Shown: one piece after another, positions 43,015 through 51,179 of the stretch
Position numbering within the stretch: position 1 is the stretch's first letter
Layout: the number at the start of each line of letters is the position of its first letter
Assembly (NCBI RefSeq): GCF_001280005.1
Contig: NZ_LGDW01000472.1
Span: forward strand, 1-51,502
Reading direction: 5' to 3'
Length of the DNA stretch: 51,502 bases
From: Streptomyces sp. NRRL WC-3618
GTDB taxonomy: Bacteria; Actinomycetota; Actinomycetes; Streptomycetales; Streptomycetaceae
Program-made: the position numbers and the translations under genes
The notes under the pieces: generated by a model
Told to the model about the DNA's origin: nothing
Seen by the model: only the letters and a program-made list of their open reading frames with translations
Database searches by the model: none

Positions 43015-43079
43015 GCCACCGTCCTCAGCGGACTGCCCACACCACCTGCTGACGCCCGACCCTCTCACCGGGAGCGGAC

Positions 43080-44696
43080 ATGAACCTCGATGACATCTCT
43101 CACTGCGAGATCCACCCCACCGTCGGCATCGCCAGGCTGGGCGACAGCCCCGACGGTGTCTTCATCGGCCCGGAGGCCCCCGACACGCCGCCGCGGCCGC
43201 CCGGCGGCTTCAAGGACACCGCCGGGCGAATCAAACGCCAGGCCGCCCGGTTCCGCCTGTACGCCTATGACCAGGCCGGTAGTGTCCTCGGGGAGCTCAC
43301 TTCGGCCGACGCGCGCATCACCTGGACCGCCGAGCTGGCCAACGCCAAGGGCGAGTGGTTCAAGTTCGCCGGGCGCTTCCACGAGTCCGCCGCGAACGCC
43401 AACCGGCGTAACCGGCATATCGATCCCGCTGATCCCCCCGCTCGGGCGCGGCTGGTCATCCGGCCCGGCCCCCGCAGCGTGACCGGTCCGTCCCAGGACG
43501 GCACGGGTGCCCGGTTCGATTCCGGAACCTTCCTGGGCGCCCTGGTGCCGCTCGGTGAGCTGCGTACCGACGAGGCCGGCCGGCTACTCGTCCTCGGCGG
43601 CTTCGGAAAGTCCGCCTCGGTCAAGCCCGGCAACCCGATCATCGACTTCGCCAACAACGACTTCTGGTACGACGACATCTCTGACGGTCCGGTCAGCGCG
43701 ACCGTACTACTGGGCCCGCAGGGTCGCCCAGTGCCGGTGACTCCCGCTTGGGTCGTGGCGGGCCCTCCCGATTACGCCCCCAACACAGCGAGCCTGATCA
43801 CTCTGTATGACGTCGTCTTGGAGGCCGCCCGCGCCTCGGGCCGGCTCCCCGTACCGCCTGACGTCTCCTTCACCCGGGACATCTACCCGTTGCTCGCCCG
43901 GCCGGTCGGATTCGCATGGGTCAACGCCGTCGCGCGCATGAAGCACGGCGTCGAGCGGAACTTCCTCGCCGCTGACCGCCTTGCCCGGTTGTCCTCAAGC
44001 GCCAACGTCAACGCCCAGCACCGACAGGCCGTCTTCGACCGCTTGCGCACGCCGAAGCCTGGACTGCTGGACATAGGCCAGGCCAACAGCGGATTCATGC
44101 CCGTCCTTGCCGGCGACGGCGGCGATCGGGACGACGAGCAGCCGCAAACCTGGCTGGCACTGCTGCCTGGTCAGTACGAACGGATGCGGCGCTGGGCCGC
44201 CGGTGACTTCCTGGCCGACTGGCCAGGCGCGCCCGCCCCCGCGGTCCCACTCGAGGCCCTCGCGCCTGCGGACCAGCCGCGCACCCTGGTACGGGCTGCG
44301 TTGGAGGCCTGCAGCGGCGGGGGATTCTTCCCGGGCATCGAGATGACGTACATCGCTGACAACCCAGCCACCTGGGCCGCGCCCTTCCGGCTGCGCGAAG
44401 ACCTGCTGGCCGGAGATATCACCAAGTACATGGCCCTGCCATGGCAGGCCGACTTCCACGCGTGCCACACCCACTGGTGGCCGGCTTCCCGCCCCGACGA
44501 AGTTCTTCCCGAGCCGCAGCACGATGCGCTCATCCAGGTAGCAGCCGAGGCTTTCCGGGAGTGGGACCGCGGCATCGGCGACGCTGACGAGATGGTCGCG
44601 AAGTGGAGCACTCTCGGGTTCGTCGTCCCCCGGCCCGGTCCGGACGGCCGCGAGATCCTGGTTGAGACGGAGCGGACCGCCCCCGAGCGCGAGTAG
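43080..44696 (+). CDS. lodA: LodA-like quinoprotein oxidase (CTQ-dependent)
   Basis: This 538-aa protein follows GGGAG. It resembles LodA/GoxA, the cysteine-tryptophylquinone amino acid oxidases. The N-terminus has HPTVGIARLGDSP. The body has the conserved FANNDFWYDDISDGPV and VTPAWVVAGPPDYAP segments. The C-terminal cofactor region has ACSGGGFFPGIEM (Cys411) and LPWQADFHAC (Trp455). I take Cys411 and Trp455 as the likely quinone pair; their spacing (44) is shorter than in Marinomonas LodA (516 and 581). LodA-type enzymes deaminate a free amino acid, producing H2O2. The flavoprotein needed for maturation is encoded directly downstream. The amino acid used is not predictable. Confidence 0.85.
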   Translation: MNLDDISHCEIHPTVGIARLGDSPDGVFIGPEAPDTPPRPPGGFKDTAGRIKRQAARFRLYAYDQAGSVLGELTSADARITWTAELANAKGEWFKFAGRFHESAANANRRNRHIDPADPPARARLVIRPGPRSVTGPSQDGTGARFDSGTFLGALVPLGELRTDEAGRLLVLGGFGKSASVKPGNPIIDFANNDFWYDDISDGPVSATVLLGPQGRPVPVTPAWVVAGPPDYAPNTASLITLYDVVLEAARASGRLPVPPDVSFTRDIYPLLARPVGFAWVNAVARMKHGVERNFLAADRLARLSSSANVNAQHRQAVFDRLRTPKPGLLDIGQANSGFMPVLAGDGGDRDDEQPQTWLALLPGQYERMRRWAAGDFLADWPGAPAPAVPLEALAPADQPRTLVRAALEACSGGGFFPGIEMTYIADNPATWAAPFRLREDLLAGDITKYMALPWQADFHACHTHWWPASRPDEVLPEPQHDALIQVAAEAFREWDRGIGDADEMVAKWSTLGFVVPRPGPDGREILVETERTAPERE

Positions 44697-44722
44697 CCCG
44701 TGGCGAGGCAGGAGCGGTTGCG

Positions 44723-45832
44723 TTGAGCAGCGGCGCGTCGAACGGCGGCGCGAGCCTCTGTCGCTTCGACGTTCTGGTCGCCGGTGGCGGCCCCGCCGGC
44801 TGCGCGGCTGCGCTGAGCCTCGTCCGGGCCGGGGCGAGGGTCGTCATCGTCACCCCGGTGGTCTCACCCGGCTGGAGGGTCGGTGAGAGTCTTGCTCCTA
44901 CCGCCCGCCCGCTGCTGGAACGGCTGGGACTGCTCGACCGTATCGCCGCTGATGGGCACGCGCCCTGTTACGGCAACCTGGCGGCCTGGGGCGGGGATGC
45001 GCTCACTGGTGTGGGCTATCAGTTCGGGCCGTACGGCGATGGCTGGCACCTGGACCGAGCCCGGTTCGATGCCGCCCTCCGCCAGGCAGCCCAGGCCGGT
45101 GGTGCCTGCTGGCACGCCGGGCGCGTCCGCAGCGTCCAACGGCACCAGGACCATTGGCGGGTCACCACGGGTGAGGGCGGTGTGCTGCAGGCCGGCTATC
45201 TCGTTGACGCCACTGGCCGGGCGGCGCGGCTGGCCCGCCGGGTCGGGGCGGTGCTGGTCCGCTCCGACCATCTGATCGCGGTCGCCGGGCTGTTGGGTCC
45301 GCCGAGGGAAGGGTCAGTGGAGCTGGAGCGAACTTCGCTGGTGGAGTCCACTCCCTGGGGCTGGTGGTACACCGCGCCCCTGCCCGGTGGTGAGCGGATC
45401 GTGATGGCCATGACCGATGCAGAACTCATCGCCGGCCTACACCTTCTCGATCCGGGCGTGTGGTGGACCCAAGTACAGCTCGCCGGTCATATCCGGGACC
45501 GCATCGCCCATGGGGAGGGGCCGCCCCAGTGGCTGCGGGTACTGACCGCCGGCTCCTCCTGCGCCAGCCCGGCAGCCGGCACAGGCTGGGCAGCTGTCGG
45601 TGACGCCGCCACCACGACCGACCCCCTCGCCTCCCGAGGGATCGTCACCGCCCTGGCCACCGGCTTGGCCGCGGCACAGGCGATCCTGTCCGACCGGGCC
45701 GGTGAGACCGATGCTCTGGACGCCTACGCTCGGCGCATCGCAGCCGTACACGCCCAGTATCTGAACGCACAGGCCGCCCAGTACCGACGCGAACAACGCT
45801 GGGATACCCCGTTCTGGCACCGCCGGCACTGA
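44723..45832 (+). CDS. lodB: LodB-like FAD-dependent maturation protein
   Basis: This is 369 aa, probably from TTG 44723, with a GAGGCAGGAG sequence upstream. It is a flavoprotein of the halogenase/hydroxylase-like fold: FAD loop VAGGGPAG (19-26), RVGESLAPTARPLLERLGL, and a second FAD motif VGDAATTTDPLASRGI. In Marinomonas the LodB flavoprotein is essential for forming the quinone in LodA. The gene is 26 bp behind lodA, as in known lodAB pairs. It ends a few bases before an IS3 fragment, so a deletion may have removed genes further down the operon. Confidence 0.85.
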   Translation: MSSGASNGGASLCRFDVLVAGGGPAGCAAALSLVRAGARVVIVTPVVSPGWRVGESLAPTARPLLERLGLLDRIAADGHAPCYGNLAAWGGDALTGVGYQFGPYGDGWHLDRARFDAALRQAAQAGGACWHAGRVRSVQRHQDHWRVTTGEGGVLQAGYLVDATGRAARLARRVGAVLVRSDHLIAVAGLLGPPREGSVELERTSLVESTPWGWWYTAPLPGGERIVMAMTDAELIAGLHLLDPGVWWTQVQLAGHIRDRIAHGEGPPQWLRVLTAGSSCASPAAGTGWAAVGDAATTTDPLASRGIVTALATGLAAAQAILSDRAGETDALDAYARRIAAVHAQYLNAQAAQYRREQRWDTPFWHRRH

Positions 45833-45838
45833 GACCAC

Positions 45839-46320
45839 GCTTCGTGTCGATGGTGTCCTTCGGGTCGCGGCGTGTGAAGCCCTTCCGCCGCGGGCTGACG
45901 CCTGCGATGTCGGCCTCGCGCATCAGGCGCTCGACCTGCTTGCGGCCCACGCGCGTACCCTCGCGTCTGAGGGCGGCGTGCACGCGCGGCGAACCGTAAT
46001 TGCCGCCGGACTCCGCGTGGGTCTCCTTGATCCGCTCGGTCAGTTCGACGTTGCGGCACCGTCGTTCGCACGGCTCCTTCTCCGCGCGGCGCCAGCGGTA
46101 GTAGGTGGAGGAGGCGATGTGGAGTTCCCTCAGGACGCACTCGATTCCCAGGTGGGGCCGGGTCGAGTTGCGCCGCGAAAAAAGCCGAGGCCGTCCGCAG
46201 TACGTCGTTGGCCCGCTTGAGCTGGGCGTTCTCCTTGCGCAGCGCCACCAGCTCGGCGCGTTCGTCGGTGGTGAGCCGGTCGTCGCACTCGCCGGCATCG
46301 GCCTCGGCCTGATGGATCCA
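45839..46320 (-). pseudogene. IS3-family transposase remnant, truncated at both ends
   Basis: The right part (46320 to about 46155) reads as the end of orfA (WIHQAEADAGE, LVALRKENAQLKRANDVL). The left part (about 46142 to 45839) reads as the start of orfB (CVLRELHIASSTYYRWRR, NYGSPRVHAALRREG). The catalytic core and the element ends are gone. It abuts lodB on one side and an ankyrin fragment on the other. Confidence 0.8.
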
Positions 46321-46467
46321 GGCTGTGCTGCTGGCCTTCGGGGCTGACCCGCAGCTCGCGGATCCCGACGGTCGCACCCCTGGGGACATGGCCAGTCACT
46401 ACGGCCACGACCTGGCGGTGAAGCTTCTGCAAGCCCACATCAGCGGGCGAGCCGCCAGTAACAGATG
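46321..46467 (+). pseudogene. Ankyrin-repeat protein, C-terminal fragment
   Basis: The plus strand reads AVLLAFGADPQLADPDGRTP, then GDMASHYGHDLAVKLLQAH and a stop. This is one and a half canonical ankyrin repeats (LL-GADP, DGRTP, HYGH--V-LL). It begins exactly where the IS3 homology ends, so the IS took the place of the upstream repeats. Confidence 0.7.
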
Positions 46468-46681
46468 AGGGTGCAGGTGATGCTTGTCATGAGGCCCATC
46501 TGACCTGCTGTCACCTCTCCCTGCATCTCGGGGAATCTCAGCTCAGCCAAAGTCCGCCGGAAGCGCACTAAAGGCGCGCATTCCGGCATCTCTGATTCCG
46601 GAGCACACTGAGAGAACTCCCCTGGTGATGGCCTGTAGCGCCTACGGGCCATCACCAAGCAGCGCCCTTAATATGCGAGGG

Positions 46682-48331
46682 ATGGAAGAAAATTCACCAA
46701 GTAGCACAAATCATACCCAGGGTGGCACAAAAATCTGGGTGGTGGTGGCCGGTATCAGCTTGGCTCTGGCGGCATCCCTCACTCTGGCCAACGCCTTGGG
46801 CGCAAAACCCGGCCGGGCAGCGACCCTCATCGGTGTCCTGGTCGGCCTGACCGGATTTCTGGGGTCCGTCACCCAGCTTCTGCGGGACAAACTGACCGAG
46901 GTGCCTCGGTGGCAGCGCGCCACGTACGCAGTCGTGATCGGTTGCGTCTTTGCCGGCGGGGTCGTGGTACTCCTGCGCTTCCAGGCCCCACCGCCCCCGC
47001 TGTACCGGCTGACCGGTCCTCAGGACGTGGCCGTAGTCGGCTTCAAGAACCGTGGCTCCGGGCAAGAGCAGCAGCTTTTGGACGATGTCTCCTCAACTTT
47101 TGCCCAGGCCCTGAGCAAGGCCCTTCCCCAGGGCACAGTCGTACACGACTACGCAACGCAGTACGAGCTTCCGCTGACCGAACTGCTCCACGGCGATCAC
47201 CGCCGCCTCGACAGCCGCACCCGGAAGTTTGTCGGCCAGTCCAACGCCGCCATACTCGTCGGCGGCATCGTCACCCCCGGTTCCGGCGGGCAGATCAACG
47301 TGCACCCGGCGGTGTATGTCCGCGCCGACCAGGTGCCCGACGCCCCCGAACTCGCCGGCTGGTACACCAGTGCACCGGTCCCCGCGGACCAGAGCCTCGG
47401 CCTTGCCCACAGCCGGGGCGCCCTGGTGGCCGAGCTGGTACGGCAAGCCAGCGGTCTTGCCCAGTTCACCTCCGCCCTAGACGCCTGGCACTCAGGCCGT
47501 ACCACCGAAGCCGTAGCCGGCTTCGCCCGGCTGCTATCTGGCAAAGGGACATCCGACCTGGACTCCGGCACCGGCTTCGTCACCTCGGACCTTGTCCACC
47601 TATTCCGGGGCCACGCCCTGGAACAGACCACTGTCAACGGGCAGGCGGCTTCGCGTTCCGTGCTGGAGGCCGCCGGCGCCGACTACCGGGCCATCCCGGC
47701 GGACTCTCCCATCCGACGCCGGGCACAGCTCAGCCTGGCCAGCAACGTTTATCTGCGTGCAGAGACAGCGACGGAATGCGCTCCCGGAGCCCTGCGTGAC
47801 TCGGACATCGCTGGCGTCACCTCCACCCTCCGGCGGCTGATGTCCGACGCGAACTTCACCACCCTGGGCCGCCTCAAAGCCGCGGTCAACCTGGCCCAGG
47901 TGGAGTATTGCCGGATCAATGCGGGCCTCACCAGCGACGACGGCACCATCGACGCCCTTGTGCGGCGGGTCCGCGCCGCAGGGCCCGGCGTAGGCGTTCG
48001 CGAACTGAAGGCGCTGGCCGCCTCCATCGCCGCCCAGCGCGAGGCAGACCGAGGGCAGTTGGAGGCCGCGATCTCCGGCATCCGGCAGGCACTCGCGCTG
48101 GAGAGCCATTTCGTCCTGCGCGCCCAGTGGCTGGGATGGCTGGCCGCCTGGGCCTTCGCTCAGTGTCACCTGGTCACCGGAGACCAGGCCGCGCGAGATT
48201 CTCTCGACCAACTGCGTAACGCCTTCCGCACCGGTGCCGCGAGCCGACAGGACTACGAGGCGGGCCGCAAGTACCTCGACCAGCAAAGGAACCAGGCCCA
48301 CACGCAGTGCGGGTCTGGGAGCCCACGGTGA
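46682..48331 (+). CDS. Membrane protein with C-terminal TPR-like helical domain
   Basis: This is about 549 aa from ATG 46682; the frame is open back to 46625 and the true start is uncertain. Three hydrophobic segments lie near residues 17-38, 45-65 and 78-98. A soluble part follows that begins with DVAVVGFKNRGSGQEQQLLD. From about residue 250 it is helical with TPR-like spacing (ALDAWHSGRTTEAVAGFARL, then QREADRGQLEAAISGIRQAL). It is followed after 20 bp by a lipoprotein gene, so the pair may act together at the cell envelope. Function is not known. Confidence 0.65.
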   Translation: MEENSPSSTNHTQGGTKIWVVVAGISLALAASLTLANALGAKPGRAATLIGVLVGLTGFLGSVTQLLRDKLTEVPRWQRATYAVVIGCVFAGGVVVLLRFQAPPPPLYRLTGPQDVAVVGFKNRGSGQEQQLLDDVSSTFAQALSKALPQGTVVHDYATQYELPLTELLHGDHRRLDSRTRKFVGQSNAAILVGGIVTPGSGGQINVHPAVYVRADQVPDAPELAGWYTSAPVPADQSLGLAHSRGALVAELVRQASGLAQFTSALDAWHSGRTTEAVAGFARLLSGKGTSDLDSGTGFVTSDLVHLFRGHALEQTTVNGQAASRSVLEAAGADYRAIPADSPIRRRAQLSLASNVYLRAETATECAPGALRDSDIAGVTSTLRRLMSDANFTTLGRLKAAVNLAQVEYCRINAGLTSDDGTIDALVRRVRAAGPGVGVRELKALAASIAAQREADRGQLEAAISGIRQALALESHFVLRAQWLGWLAAWAFAQCHLVTGDQAARDSLDQLRNAFRTGAASRQDYEAGRKYLDQQRNQAHTQCGSGSPR

Positions 48332-48351
48332 GCACATGAAAGGAAACCCTC

Positions 48352-49257
48352 ATGAAGCGTCGACAACTAGCCGGATGGCTGGTGCTGCTCTCCATCGCCG
48401 CCACTGGATGCGGCTCGGCGACCCAGGACGCCACACCTCCAACGAACACGACAACACTCAGAGCAGATGAGAACCGACAAGCCGCAGCCACACGCAAACC
48501 CAAGCCGCGCAAGGGCCCAAAATTGAAGGGGAAGTTCAGAAACCTCGCGGCAGGCGACGGCGACGCCCCCGAATGTAGGCGAGATCTGTCCTCTCTGCCT
48601 GCGGGGTTCGCCACCTCGCCCGCCGTATGGATGAGCACGATCCAGGGCCCCAGCAACCTCGTGTTCACTGGCGAGAACGCGCTGTGCCTGCACGGCTTCA
48701 CGGCCGAGCAAGCGGTCACCATCACTGTCGCTGACGGCCGTCACGGCTACACCACCACCGCGCAGCCCACCGCCGGCAAGCTCACCTTCGACGTGTACGA
48801 GCCTCCGGAGTCGCTTTTCAACGGTGCGCGGCTGCGGGTGTACGACATCGGCAGCGGCGTGATGCAAAGCGAAACCTGGGACTTCGTCCCGCAGTCCGCC
48901 GCCCGTGAAAGCCTGGCGGCAGCGGGCCACTTCACCATCAGCGCCACCCAGGGCAGCACCACCGCCTCGTACAGGCAGTCGGTCGCCGTACCGACGAACC
49001 CGGAACGGGCACGGCTGCGCGGTGAGAGCAAGCGTCGACTGGTCGTCGCCGGTTTCAAGCAGGGAGACACGATTCCCATCGGGCTCTACCGCCTGGCTGC
49101 CGGGGCGAGCGACCAGGCGACCCTCGTCCGACAGCTCGGCAGCGTCGTGATGCCCCGCTCGCGCACTGCCGTCTTCGCCGTCCCGCAATCGGCGGCGGGC
49201 AGTACATACTGCGTCACGGTGCCCCTGGCTACGCAGTACAACTGCCCGTCCTTCTGA
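48352..49257 (+). CDS. Secreted lipoprotein of unknown function
   Basis: This 301-aa protein follows AAGGAAA. The N-terminus is a lipoprotein signal with a lipobox ending at Cys20 (IAATGC). A basic linker (KPKPRKGPKLKGK) precedes a beta-rich extracellular part in which VFTGENALCLHGFTAEQAVT resembles a short immunoglobulin-like strand pattern. Three cysteines lie near the middle and at the end (YCVTV, YNCPSF). It is coupled by position to the upstream membrane protein gene. I do not recognise the family. Confidence 0.7.
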   Translation: MKRRQLAGWLVLLSIAATGCGSATQDATPPTNTTTLRADENRQAAATRKPKPRKGPKLKGKFRNLAAGDGDAPECRRDLSSLPAGFATSPAVWMSTIQGPSNLVFTGENALCLHGFTAEQAVTITVADGRHGYTTTAQPTAGKLTFDVYEPPESLFNGARLRVYDIGSGVMQSETWDFVPQSAARESLAAAGHFTISATQGSTTASYRQSVAVPTNPERARLRGESKRRLVVAGFKQGDTIPIGLYRLAAGASDQATLVRQLGSVVMPRSRTAVFAVPQSAAGSTYCVTVPLATQYNCPSF

Positions 49258-49496
49258 TCCTCTGGTTGAGGTGTAGGTGATCTCGGCGTTGTTCGCCGCA
49301 GCTCACGGATCTGCACCTCGACCGCGTCGACCACCGAGCCTTTGGCCGGCCGCTCGTACTTCGGCGGCCGGTCACTCGCCAGTGCACGCTTGACCGTGTT
49401 CTTCGAGATGCCCAGATGCCGGGCGATCGCCCGGATCGGCATCTGCTCGGCCCGATGCAGCCTGCGGATCTCTGCCCAGTCCTCCACGCGGATCAC
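49258..49496 (-). pseudogene. IS21-family IstA transposase, N-terminal fragment
   Basis: GTG 49496 follows AGGAGGGAAG and opens a frame reading RVEDWAEIRRLHRAEQMPIR, then HLGISKNTVKRALAS and PPKYERPAKGSVVDAVE. This is the N-terminal helix-turn-helix of IS21 IstA. Homology is lost after about 75 codons, at the 3' end of the lipoprotein gene. The rest of istA and all of istB are missing. Confidence 0.82.
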
Positions 49497-49855
49497 CCTT
49501 CCCTCCTGACCTTCCGATCAAGATCAGGTTCAGGCGAAGACCACCGAGAGGGTCACTTTTGATCCGCCGTCAGAGGGTAGAATTCAGGCGTCGCTGAGAG
49601 CACCGCCGACTTCGATCCGGCAGACCTGCAGTCGTCGTAACAAGCAGCTCGGCACCAAGGCGTTCGGAACACCCGCGAAGGGATCAATTCGGACCTGGCA
49701 AGCCCACATATAAATCCACCGATATCGGACAACCGCTGGCCCCTGGCTTGGCCCCTGGGACGTCACAGCGGCCCAGGATTGACTGCGCGACCACCGACCT
49801 CCACTACAGGAGGCCACAAAACCGCAGGTCAGAAGGTTTCTGCTCGAGCAGCGAG
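49497..49855. other. IS21 end and non-coding stretch left of copy D
   Basis: On the minus strand GGATCAAAAGTGACC (about 49551-49565) matches the terminal repeat style of IS21 elements, so the IS end lies near 49575. The remainder shows no gene. The last about 35 bases (GGTCAGAAGGTTTCT, then CTCG-CGAG) match those left of copy A. Confidence 0.5.
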
Positions 49856-49918
49856 TGGTGGGGCGGGTGGGACTCGAACCCACGGCCGACGGATTATGAG
49901 TCCTTTGAGGATCTTGGC
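49856..49918 (-). repeat. Attachment-site copy D: tRNA 3' half
   Basis: This is the fourth copy of the CAU tRNA 3' half, with encoded CCA as in copy A. The sequence 35 bases before and about 190 bases after closely matches copy A. The 5' half is absent, so the complete tRNA gene, if it survives, should lie further right, outside the window. Confidence 0.8.
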
Positions 49919-50138
49919 GACCCTTGTCGATCAGTGCTCATCTTGGCCGTTTTCCCAGCTCAGACAGGGTTTGGCGCCTCAGTCCTTCTCGGCCCTTGTC
50001 AGTCTTTTCTGATCCTTGTGTCCAACCTGCGTCCAGAACGCGTCCCGGAAGGACAAGCCCAACCAGCTTCCGAGACGATCGCCCCAGCTCGGGAGTTCGC
50101 CTCGAACTCGCCCGCAGCGGAGTTCCTTTCCAACGCGC
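49919..50138. other. Arm-like region of copy D
   Basis: It is a near-duplicate of the stretch after copy A, including TTTGGCGCCTCAGTCCTTCT and GTCCAACCTGCGTCCAGAAC, with TCCTTG-type motifs. There is no gene. Confidence 0.55.
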
Positions 50139-50173
50139 AGAGGCTCCTCCCGGGTAGTCGGGACGGAGCCTCT
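50139..50173. terminator. Strong hairpin, probable terminator
   Basis: AGAGGCTCC pairs with GGAGCCTCT, and the stem continues inward as TCCCG/CGGGA with one bulged base. No intact gene is directly adjacent, so it may be left from a deleted gene. Confidence 0.65.
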
Positions 50174-50273
50174 ATGACCATCGTGGTTGGCCAAGACGTC
50201 TGTAGAGAACATAGTCCGCGACAGGCGGACCGGTTTAGATTGGCGTTCGGCGCCTGGCCAATGCTGACGCCCG

Positions 50274-50735
50274 ACTCGATCACAGGCATGAGCTGTTCGT
50301 TGCCGAGCCAGCGGGCCGACTTCGGCCGCTTCTTGCGGGCAAAGTACGTCGACGGCGACAGCTCCAGCACCCGGCAGACGGGATCGACCCCCGAGACCCT
50401 TGTCACGCAGATGGTCGATCACCTGCTCGGCCTCGTCCGGGGACGGTCGATCTCCTGGGCAAAAAACACCGACGCGGCCTTGCGGATCTCGTTCGCCCGC
50501 CTCAACTCCGCTACTTTTTTGCGGAATTGCCTGAGCTCGTCCTGCTCAGCGGTGGTCAGCCGGTCGTCGCGCTCGCCACCAACCTCGGCCTGGCGGACCC
50601 AGCCGCGCAGGACCTCTTTATGGATGCCCAGGTCCTTCACAACGTGCGCGATCGGGCGGGCCGGTGGAACGGACCTCGCGGATCGCGCGCTCGCGGAGCT
50701 CGTCCGGGTATTTACGAGATGCTGTCATAGTGCGG
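50274..50735 (-). pseudogene. IS3-family transposase remnant with frameshifts
   Basis: OrfA starts at ATG 50728 (TASRKYPDELRERAIREVRS), shifts frame near 50655, and continues as KDLGIHKEVLRGWVRQAEVG to RPRTRPSR. OrfB begins at about 50418 (VIDHLRDKG), shifts again, and reads VDPVCRVLELSPSTYFARKK before homology stops near 50280. The catalytic core is absent. Confidence 0.8.
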
Positions 50736-50799
50736 GGTGATCTCCTTCGCCAGGACCGTAACCTGGCATCAGGGACTCCACAAATCTCAGTACAGCTCA

Positions 50800-51179
50800 T
50801 TCCTCCTCGGCCACGACAAGCTGTTCGACCGCAAGCTGGAGGATTCCGACCCCGCCTACCGCGGCATCAAGGTCCCCCTCCGGTTCTGGAAGGTCACCAC
50901 CTTCATGCAGGCCGGCCATCTGGCCTCCACCGCCTACTTCCTGGACCAGACGCCCGGCCCGGCCCCGGGACGCTGCCGCCCGGGCCATGGCCGAAGTGGA
51001 GCGGGCGGACGCCCCTCCCCGCTGGGAGCCTTCCGCGCCTTCCAGTTACCAGTTGTCGCATTGCCGAAATCACGAGGCTGAGCCTGGGGCCACTGCCCGC
51101 GCCCGACCTGCTACCCCAAGCAGTGCGAGCCGCATGCCGCTGGACGCAACTGGAGTCGTACGACAACATCACCATGTAG
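50800..51179 (+). pseudogene. DNA/RNA non-specific endonuclease (NUC1-type), broken C-terminal part
   Basis: The frame from 50737 reads FLLGHDKLFDRKLEDSDPAY, then VPLRFWKVTTFMQAGHLAST and YFLDQTP, the C-terminal half of NUC1/EndA-type nucleases. Homology continues in other frames as AMAEVERADAP, FRAFQLPV and AEITRLSLGPLPAPDLL, ending WTQLESYDNITM. At least two frameshifts lie between about 50955 and 51065. The DRGH catalytic half is missing because the IS3 remnant replaces it. Confidence 0.78.
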
